DNA of 19,592 nt from Chlamydiia bacterium (GTDB lineage Bacteria > Chlamydiota > Chlamydiia > Chlamydiales > JAAZZY01), in assembly GCA_014239035.1 (NCBI GenBank), contig JAAZZY010000016.1:1-19592 (forward strand), written 5' to 3'. The notes below the pieces were generated by a model that was not told where the DNA came from, made no database searches, and was given only the letters and a program-made list of their open reading frames with translations. Below are positions 1 through 6,922 of the stretch, piece by piece (positions within the stretch are counted from its first letter, which is position 1; each line of letters starts with the position of its first letter). A program made the translations under genes and the position numbers.

Positions 1-415
1 AACGATGATGAAGTTTGTGAAGATTGTGGGAGGAAAACGAGTGATTTTAGCATGTGTTGGCCTGCTTGCTGTTGCTCTCACATCTTTTTTAATTATGACA
101 GCAACGCATATTAACGTTCCCATTTGGTTTTTCTTGTCTTCTTGTTTAATGTATTTAGCAACATCTTGGGGTTTTTCTGTAGGATCACTTTTTGGGTCGA
201 ATGCTATTGCAAACAAAGCACTGGGCTCTTCTATCTTAAGCTTCATTAACATCTTCTGTGCTGTTATTGGCGTGATCGTACTGGGCTATCTTAATTTTGA
301 TGAGCTTATTGATTTTGTCATTGTCTGCTCCTTTTTCTTACTTGCTGCTATTTGCTGCTATGCTTGGCTGAGCCAAAAAGCGTCCTTTGAGCAGCCTTCT
401 ATAAAGAAGAAGTAG
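1..415 (+). CDS. MFS transporter, C-terminal part (Bcr/CflA-like), cut by window edge
   Basis: This is the C-terminal third of a multi-pass inner-membrane transporter. The reading frame is open to base 1 and the first in-frame ATG is at base 5, so the true start almost certainly lies outside the window. About four hydrophobic helices are visible in the last 136 residues: VILACVGLLAVALTSFLIM, then IWFFLSSCLMYLATSWGF, then a stretch rich in Ser and Gly, then two closing helices and a short Lys-rich tail. The SNAIANKALGSSILSF segment resembles the region before TM11 in Bcr/CflA drug-efflux MFS proteins, where a small-residue G-x-A-S motif is usual. The substrate cannot be inferred. Its 3' end overlaps the convergent MFS gene by 78 bases. 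Membrane protein is certain, MFS likely, the Bcr/CflA assignment tentative. Confidence 0.7.
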   Translation, partial: TMMKFVKIVGGKRVILACVGLLAVALTSFLIMTATHINVPIWFFLSSCLMYLATSWGFSVGSLFGSNAIANKALGSSILSFINIFCAVIGVIVLGYLNFDELIDFVIVCSFFLLAAICCYAWLSQKASFEQPSIKKK

Positions 416-1600
416 GCTAGATAGCGCAACGAATGCTGTCAGCAAGATGTAAAGAGATGGAATGGCCACCCATCTTGTTTTCTGAAACATCCAAAGTGAA
501 ATAGAAATAGCAGGGGCGCCTATCCAGCGCGATCCAATTGCTTTTCCTAGGGCAATGACTCTAAAGCGCTCATCTTTTGCAATTAAATCAATCATCCAAT
601 ATTCATAAGGAGCTGCGATTGCAATGCCCCAAGTGACTAGAACCATGCGAACAATGAGCACATTAAAAAAAGTAGGGTGATTTAAAAGAGAGAATAAAGG
701 GATGGCAAATATTGCTGCTGCAATGAGCGCTGTAAATATGATCTTTTCTTTTCCAATGCGCTTTGATAAGTAGCCAAATACTGGAAGCATTAGAAAGTCA
801 TAGAAAATTAGGTATGTGTGAACACTCATCATCTGCGAGCTTTTTAGTGAGCTGATAAGGGGGACATAGCCATTCATCAAAGAACTTAAAATAGCGTAGT
901 TTGCACAAGAAAAGCCTGTAACTAATATTATAGAGATAAAAGGAAGAATATTTTCTTTGATTGCAAGGGGAGCGGGTTTGCTTTTTGGTTTTTCAAATTC
1001 AAAAATATTTTTTCTCATCAGGAATATGATAACTCCAAACAGTCCGCTAAAAATAAATAGAGCTCTCCAATGCGTAGAGATTTTATCTTGAAAAGTTAAA
1101 AAGGTGACAAGGCTTGATGCTATCAATACACCAAAAATTGAGCTCATCTCATATATACTGCTAAAGATGTCTTTATATTTTTTCTTCGTTTGTTCAATTA
1201 GTACTAAAGCTGCCGCTGTTCCTTCTCCTGCAGCAAAAAAGCAGATCATACCTCTTAGAAAATGTAGGATGAAAGCTGATGCAATTCCAACAGTTTTGTA
1301 CGTAGGAACAAAACCAATAAAGAGTATCATAAAAGACATTCCCACAATAGAGAGATGTAATGCTCTTTTATTGCCGAACCTATCACCAAAATAACCAAAG
1401 AAAAGTGCGCCGATAGGACGAAAAATAAAGCTAACTGGTAGATATGCTAAAATAAGGGCTGTGATGGGATTAAACATGGGATAAAATAGGTGCGCAATAA
1501 AGGGAGCGATAAGAACATAAAGGGCTTTGTCATAATGTTCTAAAATGTTTCCCGATATTACTGCAAAGAGTGCTCCCTTCTTTATCTTTTGCATAGACAT
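338..1600 (-). CDS. MFS transporter under TPP riboswitch, probable thiamine-related importer
   Basis: The product is a complete 420-residue, 12-helix major facilitator protein of the ProP/metabolite:H+ symporter type. The N-terminus carries ILEHYDKALYVLIAPFIA, like the E-x-Y/F-D first-helix signature of that subfamily. The loop between TM2 and TM3 has GYFGDRFGNKRAL, the MFS motif A (G-x-x-x-D-R-x-G-x-K/R). A long positively charged central loop (around residues 195-215, KSKPAP) separates the two six-helix halves. The leader, about 50 bases upstream of the ATG, contains a TPP riboswitch, so transport of thiamine or a thiamine precursor is the best inference. That fits an obligate intracellular organism that takes vitamins from its host. 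A ribosome-binding sequence AAAGGA precedes the ATG. Substrate specificity is inferred from regulation only; ProP homologues as a family also move osmolytes and dicarboxylates. Confidence 0.88.
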   Translation of the reverse strand: MSMQKIKKGALFAVISGNILEHYDKALYVLIAPFIAHLFYPMFNPITALILAYLPVSFIFRPIGALFFGYFGDRFGNKRALHLSIVGMSFMILFIGFVPTYKTVGIASAFILHFLRGMICFFAAGEGTAAALVLIEQTKKKYKDIFSSIYEMSSIFGVLIASSLVTFLTFQDKISTHWRALFIFSGLFGVIIFLMRKNIFEFEKPKSKPAPLAIKENILPFISIILVTGFSCANYAILSSLMNGYVPLISSLKSSQMMSVHTYLIFYDFLMLPVFGYLSKRIGKEKIIFTALIAAAIFAIPLFSLLNHPTFFNVLIVRMVLVTWGIAIAAPYEYWMIDLIAKDERFRVIALGKAIGSRWIGAPAISISLWMFQKTRWVAIPSLYILLTAFVALSSLLLLYRRLLKGRFLAQPSIAANSSK

Positions 1601-1658
1601 GTTCCTTTATTTAAAGGGAGAAGAGATCACCTGAAAAGATAGATCAAACTCTCTCCCT
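1601..1658 (-). promoter_or_regulatory. Predicted expression platform of the TPP riboswitch
   Basis: Between the aptamer and the ATG two mutually exclusive foldings are visible. In the first, AGGGAGAGAG at the aptamer 3' edge (1658-1649) pairs with CTCTTCTCCCT (1625-1615), ten pairs with one bulge, which would break the aptamer. In the second, CCTTT (1617-1613) pairs with AAAGG (1608-1604), a five-pair hairpin with a four-base loop that buries the ribosome-binding sequence just before the start codon. They share bases 1617-1615. The natural model is a translational OFF switch: TPP holds the aptamer, frees CCTTT and hides the ribosome site. No U-run follows either hairpin, so termination is less likely. 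Structure is read by eye, not folded. Confidence 0.5.
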
Positions 1659-1731
1659 ACGCTAGTATGACCTAGATCAGGTTATAAGGGTTAAACCACT
1701 TCGGTTTTCTCAGCTAAAAAGCACCCCTGGA
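1650..1731 (-). promoter_or_regulatory. TPP (THI-box) riboswitch aptamer
   Basis: Read on the minus strand, the leader contains the conserved blocks of the thiamine-pyrophosphate aptamer in order. They are GGGGTGC (about 1727-1721), a minimal P3 (GCT-TTTT-AGC), CTGAGA, an extra hairpin AAACC-GAAGT-GGTTT, ACCC, ACCTGATCTAG, a short P5 stem (CTAG/CTAG), and GCGTAGGGA ending near 1654. P2 forms between AGGGGT and ACCCTT. The L5 region reads GTCATAC where GTAATAC is common, a small departure. The P1 partner upstream (AAATTC) pairs only imperfectly. The aptamer lies directly upstream of the MFS transporter gene and points the same way, so it should lower transporter expression when TPP is plentiful. 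Confidence 0.93.
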
Positions 1732-1773
1732 ATTTAAAGAAAGATAGTAGCATAGAGTTTAAAAAAATTAAAT

Positions 1774-2520
1774 CTATTTAAAGTGAAAATGCAATCCAGA
1801 AGATTTTTCTAAAGTGGATATCGGGACTTGAAATTGCTCGAGTCTCTCCCCTGGGTCAATATTTTGATTGGGGATGATATAGGCAATCTTTTGATTTTTT
1901 GAATTAATTAGTTTAAAAAAATGAGTGGGCACAGCCACTTCGTTTTGGCCGATCACCTGGTATTTAACAAAACGTTTATTCCCTTCAGGCGATGATAAAA
2001 AAAGAGGGCCAGTAATAACTTCAACCTCCCGATTATTTCCTACCATCGCCCTTGTCTTTTGCTCAAGTTTTGCCCAGAGCCCTCTATTTAATGAAGCTGT
2101 TTGCGGGCAGATATTAGAGAGCAAAAAAGTTTTTTCTAGTGCTTCTCTTGATGACTGTTGGTCAGCAGCTGGTACCATGTGCCCTCTATCATAGCCGCTT
2201 TTAGAATAATCTTTTAAGGAGCTCTGATGATGGTGGTAAATAGAGGGGTCCTTGTGAAAATGCATGGATGAGCGAGAAGCTACTCGGTTTAAGGAGCTGG
2301 CGCTTATTTGTTCATAGGTCCAAAGAGGAATCTTATTGCGAGAATCATACTGAAGGCTAAAACCTGTGTAGTGTTGAATAGGAAATGCTTGGATTTGAGT
2401 CTGAGGTTTATTTTGAGTAAAACTTGCAAAAAGTGCTCCCGATAAAAAAATGGCAAGATACAACAAGAAAGCTTTGGAGCCTTTAGGAAGCCTAAATACC
2501 TTTTGTAATGTCTTTTTCAT
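1774..2520 (-). CDS. DNA/RNA non-specific endonuclease, membrane-anchored or exported
   Basis: This is a 248-residue beta-beta-alpha-metal (NUC/EndoG-type) nuclease that cuts DNA and RNA without strong sequence preference. The family active-site motif D-R-G-H is at residues 111-114, within YDRGHMVPAAD, giving His114 as the general base. The metal-binding Asn is Asn145 in the T-A-S-L-N-x-G-x-W segment, and the following Trp/Leu/Glu pattern also matches the family. Residues 1-15 are basic and residues 17-35 form one hydrophobic segment, so the protein is a signal-anchored or secreted enzyme facing the periplasm or outside. It is a single gene, with the ykgJ-like gene divergent upstream and the riboswitch downstream. 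No good Shine-Dalgarno sequence precedes the ATG. Likely roles are nucleotide scavenging or an exported effector; no immunity gene is adjacent, which argues against a toxin-immunity pair. Confidence 0.9.
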   Translation of the reverse strand: MKKTLQKVFRLPKGSKAFLLYLAIFLSGALFASFTQNKPQTQIQAFPIQHYTGFSLQYDSRNKIPLWTYEQISASSLNRVASRSSMHFHKDPSIYHHHQSSLKDYSKSGYDRGHMVPAADQQSSREALEKTFLLSNICPQTASLNRGLWAKLEQKTRAMVGNNREVEVITGPLFLSSPEGNKRFVKYQVIGQNEVAVPTHFFKLINSKNQKIAYIIPNQNIDPGERLEQFQVPISTLEKSSGLHFHFK

Positions 2521-2595
2521 GGGTTGTAAAATTAAATATTGGAAACATATTTTTAATAGTAGGTGGAAAGTTTTTTAGCAATTAAAAATAGCTCT

Positions 2596-2624
2596 TTTAA
2601 ATTGAGTACGCTATAAGGTACAAT
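2596..2624 (+). promoter_or_regulatory. Possible promoter for the YkgJ-like gene
   Basis: TTTAAA (2596-2601) and TACAAT (2619-2624) are separated by 17 bases, a fair match to the vegetative sigma consensus. They lie about 30 bases before the ATG at 2657. The region is AT-rich, so chance matches are common and this is only a candidate. Confidence 0.35.
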
Positions 2625-2656
2625 AGTTTCCTAATCTAATTAATATTCAGAGAATT

Positions 2657-3088
2657 ATGAATCAAAAGCTCAAGGTGATTCAAGGAAAGTCTTGGTATGA
2701 AGATGGCCTCAATTTCAAGTGCACAGGCTGTGGAAAGTGCTGCTGTGGAGCACCTGGCTACATTTGGGTAACAGATGAAGAAATAGAAAAAATTAGTGAG
2801 AAATTAAAGCTTACGAGAAAAGAATTTCATATGAAATATCTTGTGCAAGTAGGAAATAGATTCTCAATTAAAGATCTCAAAAATAACAATCACAGCTGCG
2901 TTTTTCTAAGAGATAATAAATGCTCTATCTATGAAGAGCGTCCAAAGCAGTGCAGAACCTATCCCTTTTGGCCCTCTATTATGAAGTCTGAGAAAAATTG
3001 GGAAGAGGAATCATCTGCCTGTGAAGGAATTCGACCCTATCACCCCAAAGTATCTATTGAAGAGATAAAGTCTAAGCTCAAAAGTTAG
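2657..3088 (+). CDS. YkgJ-family cysteine-cluster protein (putative Zn/Fe-binding)
   Basis: This small cytosolic protein of 143 residues belongs to the YkgJ/UPF0153 family, annotated as putative zinc- or iron-chelating. The signature is clear. An N-terminal cluster FKCTGCGKCCCG places cysteines at 22, 25, 28, 29 and 30. A second cluster CSIYEERPKQCRTYPFWP has Cys89 and Cys99, with further cysteines at 81 and 122. The spacing C-x2-C-x2-CC and the R-P-x-x-C-R-x-Y-P-F motif are diagnostic. The biochemical role of the family is not established. It is divergent from the nuclease gene and its stop overlaps the end of ruvA by four bases. The upstream ribosome site is weak (AGAG about 4-8 bases before the ATG). 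Confidence 0.88.
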   Translation: MNQKLKVIQGKSWYEDGLNFKCTGCGKCCCGAPGYIWVTDEEIEKISEKLKLTRKEFHMKYLVQVGNRFSIKDLKNNNHSCVFLRDNKCSIYEERPKQCRTYPFWPSIMKSEKNWEEESSACEGIRPYHPKVSIEEIKSKLKS

Positions 3089-3663
3089 CGATTTCGAAGA
3101 GCTTCTGTAACGATTTCAGAGAGCTCCATTTTTTCAGACTTGTCACTAGTTACTTTCTCAATAGCCTTCGATGCTGCTTTTTCAGAAAATCCTAAATTAA
3201 CGAGTGCTCCCATGGCATCCATATGATGGTGAGCTGGGTGATGAGTTTGAGAGCTGCTATGAGGCATCTTTATAAGTTTTGACTTGAGTTCCAAGATGAT
3301 TTTTTCAGCTGTTTTTTTCCCAAGGCCAGGAACTGAGGAGATGCGAGTTACATTGTCAGTGATAACAGCATCTCTAAAGCGATCTGGAGTAAACTGGCTT
3401 AAAATGCATAGACCAATTTTAGGTCCAATCCCAGAGACGTTGATAACTATTTCGAATAAATTTCTTGAGGGGGCATCTGCAAAGCCATAAAGTGCCTGAA
3501 AATTTTCACGTACGACAAAAGAGGTATATATAGTGCATTCTTGATTGAGTGGAAAAGCAATGGTTGATGGGGCAATCAACACTTTATATCCTACACCGTT
3601 AACATCAACAACAGCATGTGAGAGTCCATTTTCAATTAGTGTTCCTCTTAAATATTCAAACAT
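3085..3663 (-). CDS. ruvA: Holliday junction branch migration protein RuvA
   Basis: RuvA binds four-way DNA junctions as a tetramer and loads the RuvB motor for branch migration during recombination and repair. The 192-residue protein has the full family layout. Residues 1-63 form the OB-fold (MFEYLRGTL at the start, YKVLIAPST inside). Two helix-hairpin-helix motifs follow, at about 71-90 (VSGIGPKIGL) and 108-128 (VPGLGKKTAEKIILELK). A His/Ser-rich flexible linker spans about 133-150, and a RuvB-contacting C-terminal domain (MGALVNLGFSEKAASKAI) runs from 149 to the end. The start is supported by GGGAG seven bases upstream, inside the end of ruvC. The gene follows ruvC with a one-base gap, so the two are co-transcribed. 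ruvB is not in this window. Confidence 0.98.
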   Translation of the reverse strand: MFEYLRGTLIENGLSHAVVDVNGVGYKVLIAPSTIAFPLNQECTIYTSFVVRENFQALYGFADAPSRNLFEIVINVSGIGPKIGLCILSQFTPDRFRDAVITDNVTRISSVPGLGKKTAEKIILELKSKLIKMPHSSSQTHHPAHHHMDAMGALVNLGFSEKAASKAIEKVTSDKSEKMELSEIVTEALRNR

Positions 3664-3664
3664 A

Positions 3665-4165
3665 TTATCTCCCGCATAAAGTTTGGATTTTAGAATTGAG
3701 CTGCAGCGTATGAATATGACATATGGCTATGGCCAGTGCATCGGCTGCATCTTCTTTTATTTCTGGATCGATGTTTAAAAGCATTGCAACCATTTTCTGC
3801 ATCTGCTTTTTACTGGCATGGCCACGCCCAGTAACTGATTTTTTAGTCATTGTTGGCGTATACTCTTTAACATCTATCGATGCGCGAGCAGCAGCGAGAA
3901 GGCAGACTCCTCGAGCCATACCAAGCTTAATGGCACTTTGGACATTTTTACCTACAAACTGAGTCTCGACGACTAGATTCTGAGGTTTAAATTTCTCTAT
4001 AAGATGTTCAATGGAAGTAAATATGGCCAAATATCTTTTTTCTAGAGGGGCATTGTATGGAGGACGTATGACACCGTAATCCAATAATTTATGTTGGTTA
4101 TTGATAAATTCAATTATCCCAAATCCCGTAAATCTTGTCCCAGGGTCAATGCCAAGTATGATCAT
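3665..4165 (-). CDS. ruvC: Crossover junction endodeoxyribonuclease RuvC
   Basis: RuvC is the dimeric resolvase that cuts Holliday junctions symmetrically, working with RuvA and RuvB. The 166-residue product has all four catalytic acidic residues of the RNase-H-like fold at the expected places: Asp7 in ILGIDPGT, Glu67 in LVVETQF, Asp139 in KEDAADALA, and Asp142 in the same motif. They correspond to positions 7, 66, 138 and 141 of the E. coli enzyme. The basic segment KKSVTGRGHASKKQM (about 108-122) matches the junction-binding helix region. It is the first gene of a ruvC-ruvA unit, divergent from waaF. A GC-rich 12-base palindrome (4175-4186) sits in its short leader. Length and motifs are normal for the family. 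Confidence 0.98.
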   Translation of the reverse strand: MIILGIDPGTRFTGFGIIEFINNQHKLLDYGVIRPPYNAPLEKRYLAIFTSIEHLIEKFKPQNLVVETQFVGKNVQSAIKLGMARGVCLLAAARASIDVKEYTPTMTKKSVTGRGHASKKQMQKMVAMLLNIDPEIKEDAADALAIAICHIHTLQLNSKIQTLCGR

Positions 4166-4265
4166 AACGTATAAGCCCCAGGGGGCGATTATTTATTTTT
4201 AGTGAAAAAAGTCAATTTAGCTTAAACTCTGTCCTCAAATCAAGGTAAGTTTAAAAAGGACTGTT

Positions 4266-5297
4266 GTGAGAGAGCCCAAAAGCATTGTTATTCGCCTGCC
4301 CAATTGGCTTGGAGATGCTGTAATGGCATCGCCCATCGCGAATCTTTTAAAGCAGGCTTATCCAAATGCTAAAATTACTCTCTATGGCACCAAAGCATCC
4401 CTTTCATTATTTGAGCATGACCCCTTTGTCGATCAGCATTTAGTTTTAGACAAGGATATTTCAAGTCAAAAAGAAGTGCTGAAGTTAAAAGAGCATAAAT
4501 TTGATCTGGGGATAATGCTCACAAATTCTTTTTCATCTGCGTGGCTTTTTTATAGAGCAAGGATCCCTACAAGAGTTGGCTTTGCAAAAGATATGAGAAA
4601 ATGGATGCTTACTCACAGTTTGCCATACCCAAAAGATAGAACTAAGATGCATCATATCTATCTCTATCAAGAGCTTTTGAAAAAAATGGGGATTAGTGCA
4701 AGTGCTGAGCCCAAGCTCTATTTAAGCAATGAAGAGAAAAAATGGGCAGAAAAATTTTTACTCGAAAATAACATTAAAAGTGACAGTCTTGTTATTGGGA
4801 TAAACCCTTCGGCTGCTTTTGGATCGAGTAAATGCTGGCTCCAGGAGAGGTTTAGAGAGCTTTCGATGGAGCTTCTGAAGAATGACGGGGTGCATCTTCT
4901 TTTTTTTGGAGACGGCTCTGCAAAAGAGAAAAATGATTCTGTCAGCAAAGGTTTAGATCGTTGCATAAATTTAGCGGGCAAAACAACGATTAGGCAACTT
5001 TTGGCTTTAACATCTACTTGTGACTTATTTTTAACCAACGATAGCGGACCAATGCACATTGCTTGTGCTATTAACACGCCGGTCGTTGCCTTATTTGGTT
5101 CGACAAGCCCAGAAGCAACGGGCCCCTATGGGCGGGGGACCTACCTAAGGAAAAAAGTCTCATGCTCACCTTGTTTTAAAAGAGAATGCCCGATAGATTT
5201 TAGGTGTATGAAGGCCATCACCGTAGATGATGTGCGCCAAACAATTAATGATCAGCTAGAAAAATATAAGATACAGTATGCAAAAGAATCGACCTAA
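4266..5297 (+). CDS. waaF: ADP-heptose:LPS heptosyltransferase II (WaaF/RfaF)
   Basis: A GT9 glycosyltransferase of the GT-B fold that adds L-glycero-D-manno-heptose to the LPS inner core at the cytoplasmic face of the inner membrane. The N-terminal RLPNWLGDAVMASP motif (about 10-23) is the family acceptor-side signature. The donor side has NPSAAFGSSKCW, then the D-S-G-P-M-H-I-A motif with Asp259, and ALFGSTSPEATGP. The Cys-rich CSPCFKRECP segment near residue 300 is characteristic of WaaF rather than WaaC. At 343 residues it is close to typical WaaF length (about 348). The start is GTG, supported by AAAAAGGA ending five bases upstream. It is the first gene of the glycan cassette and overlaps the next gene by 20 bases. 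Classical Chlamydia LPS has no heptose, so the gene is informative about the lineage. Confidence 0.92.
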   Translation: MREPKSIVIRLPNWLGDAVMASPIANLLKQAYPNAKITLYGTKASLSLFEHDPFVDQHLVLDKDISSQKEVLKLKEHKFDLGIMLTNSFSSAWLFYRARIPTRVGFAKDMRKWMLTHSLPYPKDRTKMHHIYLYQELLKKMGISASAEPKLYLSNEEKKWAEKFLLENNIKSDSLVIGINPSAAFGSSKCWLQERFRELSMELLKNDGVHLLFFGDGSAKEKNDSVSKGLDRCINLAGKTTIRQLLALTSTCDLFLTNDSGPMHIACAINTPVVALFGSTSPEATGPYGRGTYLRKKVSCSPCFKRECPIDFRCMKAITVDDVRQTINDQLEKYKIQYAKEST

Positions 5298-6189
5298 ACT
5301 TGTTTTCATCGGCAGAGCTTATCATGAAAAAACTAAAAGTGATGAGCTGATTCTATCTCTATTACGCCAGCACTATGATATCACTATTATTCGGCGAGAT
5401 GGGAAAGAAGATAAGGAAATTGTTCAAGAGGTTAATCGATTAAAACCATCTGCTGTACTCTTTTGGTGTTTGCCGCCATCTTTTACCTTTCACCTCTTAA
5501 AATTTCGATGTAAAAATATTATCTGGGCGCCCATGTGGGATGGCTTTAAGCCAATGTCCTGGAAAAAAAAGATGATCTTTACCCTATATAGAATCAAAGT
5601 CTTATGCTTTAGCAAAGTTTTGCATGACTACTTTAAGAAAACGCCGCTGCGCTGCGCTTACTGGAAATGCTTTTTAAAGCCCAAGCTAAAGGAGATTGAA
5701 AAGGCAAATGGGCCCTACACGTTCTTTTTTTGGCAAAGAGAAAAAGAGATTAGCGTCGATAAAATTGTTGCCATGATAGGACAAGACAAAATCAAAAAGC
5801 TGATTTATAAAACAGAGATTGGAGAGCAGCCATACCTTGAATATTCTTTTGAAATCGAAAAATTAGATCACTGGCTTACCAAAGAAGATTATCAAAGTAA
5901 AATGGATTCAGCAGACTTTTTTATTGCCCCGCGAAGAGCAGAAGGGATAGGTTTTAGTTTTTTAGAGCCTATGAGTCGAGGTCTTGTGATCTTAGCTTAT
6001 GATAATGCGACAATGAATGAATATATTGAAGATGGAGTCAATGGATACTTGTTTGGAGAGGACTTTAAATTAAAGCATCCAATTGAACCACCTAAGTCAC
6101 TATCTCAATCCATAGAGCGCTTTACTCATAAGTTTTATGAAGACTGGGAAGATCAAAAAGATACTATTATTCCGTTTATAAAAAGATAA
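5278..6189 (+). CDS. GT4-like glycosyltransferase, short form
   Basis: A 303-residue glycosyltransferase-like protein with a recognisable GT-B C-terminal half. Residues 217-250 read like the donor-binding region of GT4 enzymes: APRRAEGIGFSFLEPMS gives the E-x7-E pair Glu222 and Glu230, followed by a small-residue loop, a conserved-type NEYI segment and DGVNGYLF. The N-terminal half (residues 1-130) starts with a normal beta-alpha-beta pattern (PKLVFIGRAYHEK) but is shorter than in typical GT4 enzymes of 350-400 residues. It is rich in Trp, Phe and Lys and has a patch WKKKMIFTLYRIKVL that could sit on the membrane. It overlaps waaF by 20 bases, so translation is probably coupled. The sugar donor and acceptor are unknown; a core-LPS sugar is the contextual guess. 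Confidence 0.75.
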   Translation: MQKNRPKLVFIGRAYHEKTKSDELILSLLRQHYDITIIRRDGKEDKEIVQEVNRLKPSAVLFWCLPPSFTFHLLKFRCKNIIWAPMWDGFKPMSWKKKMIFTLYRIKVLCFSKVLHDYFKKTPLRCAYWKCFLKPKLKEIEKANGPYTFFFWQREKEISVDKIVAMIGQDKIKKLIYKTEIGEQPYLEYSFEIEKLDHWLTKEDYQSKMDSADFFIAPRRAEGIGFSFLEPMSRGLVILAYDNATMNEYIEDGVNGYLFGEDFKLKHPIEPPKSLSQSIERFTHKFYEDWEDQKDTIIPFIKR

Positions 6190-6202
6190 GAGAGAACATA
6201 AA

Positions 6203-6922
6203 ATGAGAGCCATTATTTTAGCAGGAGGACTTGGTACAAGACTACAATCTGCTGTTCCAGATCTTCCAAAGCCTCTTGCTCCCATTCATCAAAGACCTTT
6301 CTTAGAATACCAAATGGACTATTGGATTGGAAAGGGGGTTACAGAATTTTATTTGTCTGTTTGCTATCTAGCCCAAAAGATTAAAGACCACTTTCAAGAG
6401 AGCTATCGAGGATGTAAAATCTCTTATATTAGAGAGCCCCTGCCACTAGGGACGGGCGGGGCAATATTATATTGTCTGAGCAAACTCCCTAATAAAAATG
6501 AAGATGTTGTTATTTTAAATGGGGACACGTTTGTTGAACTAGATTTTGATAAAATGCTCGGATCTCATCAAAAAAATGCTTCTCACTTGTCAGTTGCTCT
6601 CAGAGAGGTAGAGCAAAATGATCGGTATAGCGCTGTTGTACTCGACAAAGAAAATAAGATTATAGAATTTTGTCAAAGAGAGCATAACTGTCCAACTCTC
6701 CTCATCAATGCGGGCGTCTACTTAGTTAAGCCAACAGCTGTGTGCAGCCAGAGGTGGCGGCCCTTGGATAAATTTTCTATAGAAGATGATTTTTTCCCGG
6801 AAGTAATTCAAACTCAGAATATTTATGGATTTATTACTAAGGGACGGTTTATAGATATTGGCGTCCCAAACGATTATGAAAAATCAAAGAGTTTTTTTAG
6901 GTATGCAAGGCAAGATCATTAA
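6203..6922 (+). CDS. hddC: HddC-like D-glycero-D-manno-heptose 1-phosphate nucleotidyltransferase
   Basis: A 239-residue sugar-1-phosphate nucleotidyltransferase of the GT-A-like (NTP_transferase) fold. The activation signature AGGLGTRLQSAVPDLPKPLA (residues 7-26) carries the nucleotide-binding G-G-x-G-T-R-L and the K-P loop. PLGTGGAILY near residue 81 and NGDTFVELDF near residue 106 (metal-binding Asp of G-D-T) follow at normal spacing. The R-P-F-L-E-Y segment and L-G-T-G-G-A match HddC, which makes GDP-D-glycero-alpha-D-manno-heptose, better than the longer GalU or RmlA enzymes. It lies between two heptosyltransferase-family genes, which supports a heptose substrate. Related MurNAc-1-P or hexose-1-P uridylyltransferases have the same short architecture, so the donor nucleotide and sugar are not settled by sequence alone. 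Confidence 0.8.
   Translation: MRAIILAGGLGTRLQSAVPDLPKPLAPIHQRPFLEYQMDYWIGKGVTEFYLSVCYLAQKIKDHFQESYRGCKISYIREPLPLGTGGAILYCLSKLPNKNEDVVILNGDTFVELDFDKMLGSHQKNASHLSVALREVEQNDRYSAVVLDKENKIIEFCQREHNCPTLLINAGVYLVKPTAVCSQRWRPLDKFSIEDDFFPEVIQTQNIYGFITKGRFIDIGVPNDYEKSKSFFRYARQDH

Noticed and set aside
1..1600. The two adjacent MFS genes as a tandem duplication or a broken single gene
   Set aside because: They are on opposite strands, belong to different MFS subfamilies by their motifs, and the minus-strand gene is complete with all 12 helices.
1753..1776. Inverted repeat TAGAGTTTAA / TTAAATCTA over the nuclease stop codon, as a terminator
   Set aside because: The stem is almost entirely A-T with a bulge, so it would be unstable. 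It could be a weak terminator but looks like AT-rich background.
4175..4200. GC palindrome followed by a T-rich stretch on the plus strand as an intrinsic terminator
   Set aside because: No plus-strand gene ends before it; ykgJ ends 1 kb upstream and ruvA-ruvC lie in between on the other strand. The T-run is also interrupted.
6858..6902. Upstream ATG at 6858 for the second GT9 gene
   Set aside because: It would add 15 residues with no family match and a 65-base overlap with the preceding gene, longer than the other overlaps in the cassette.
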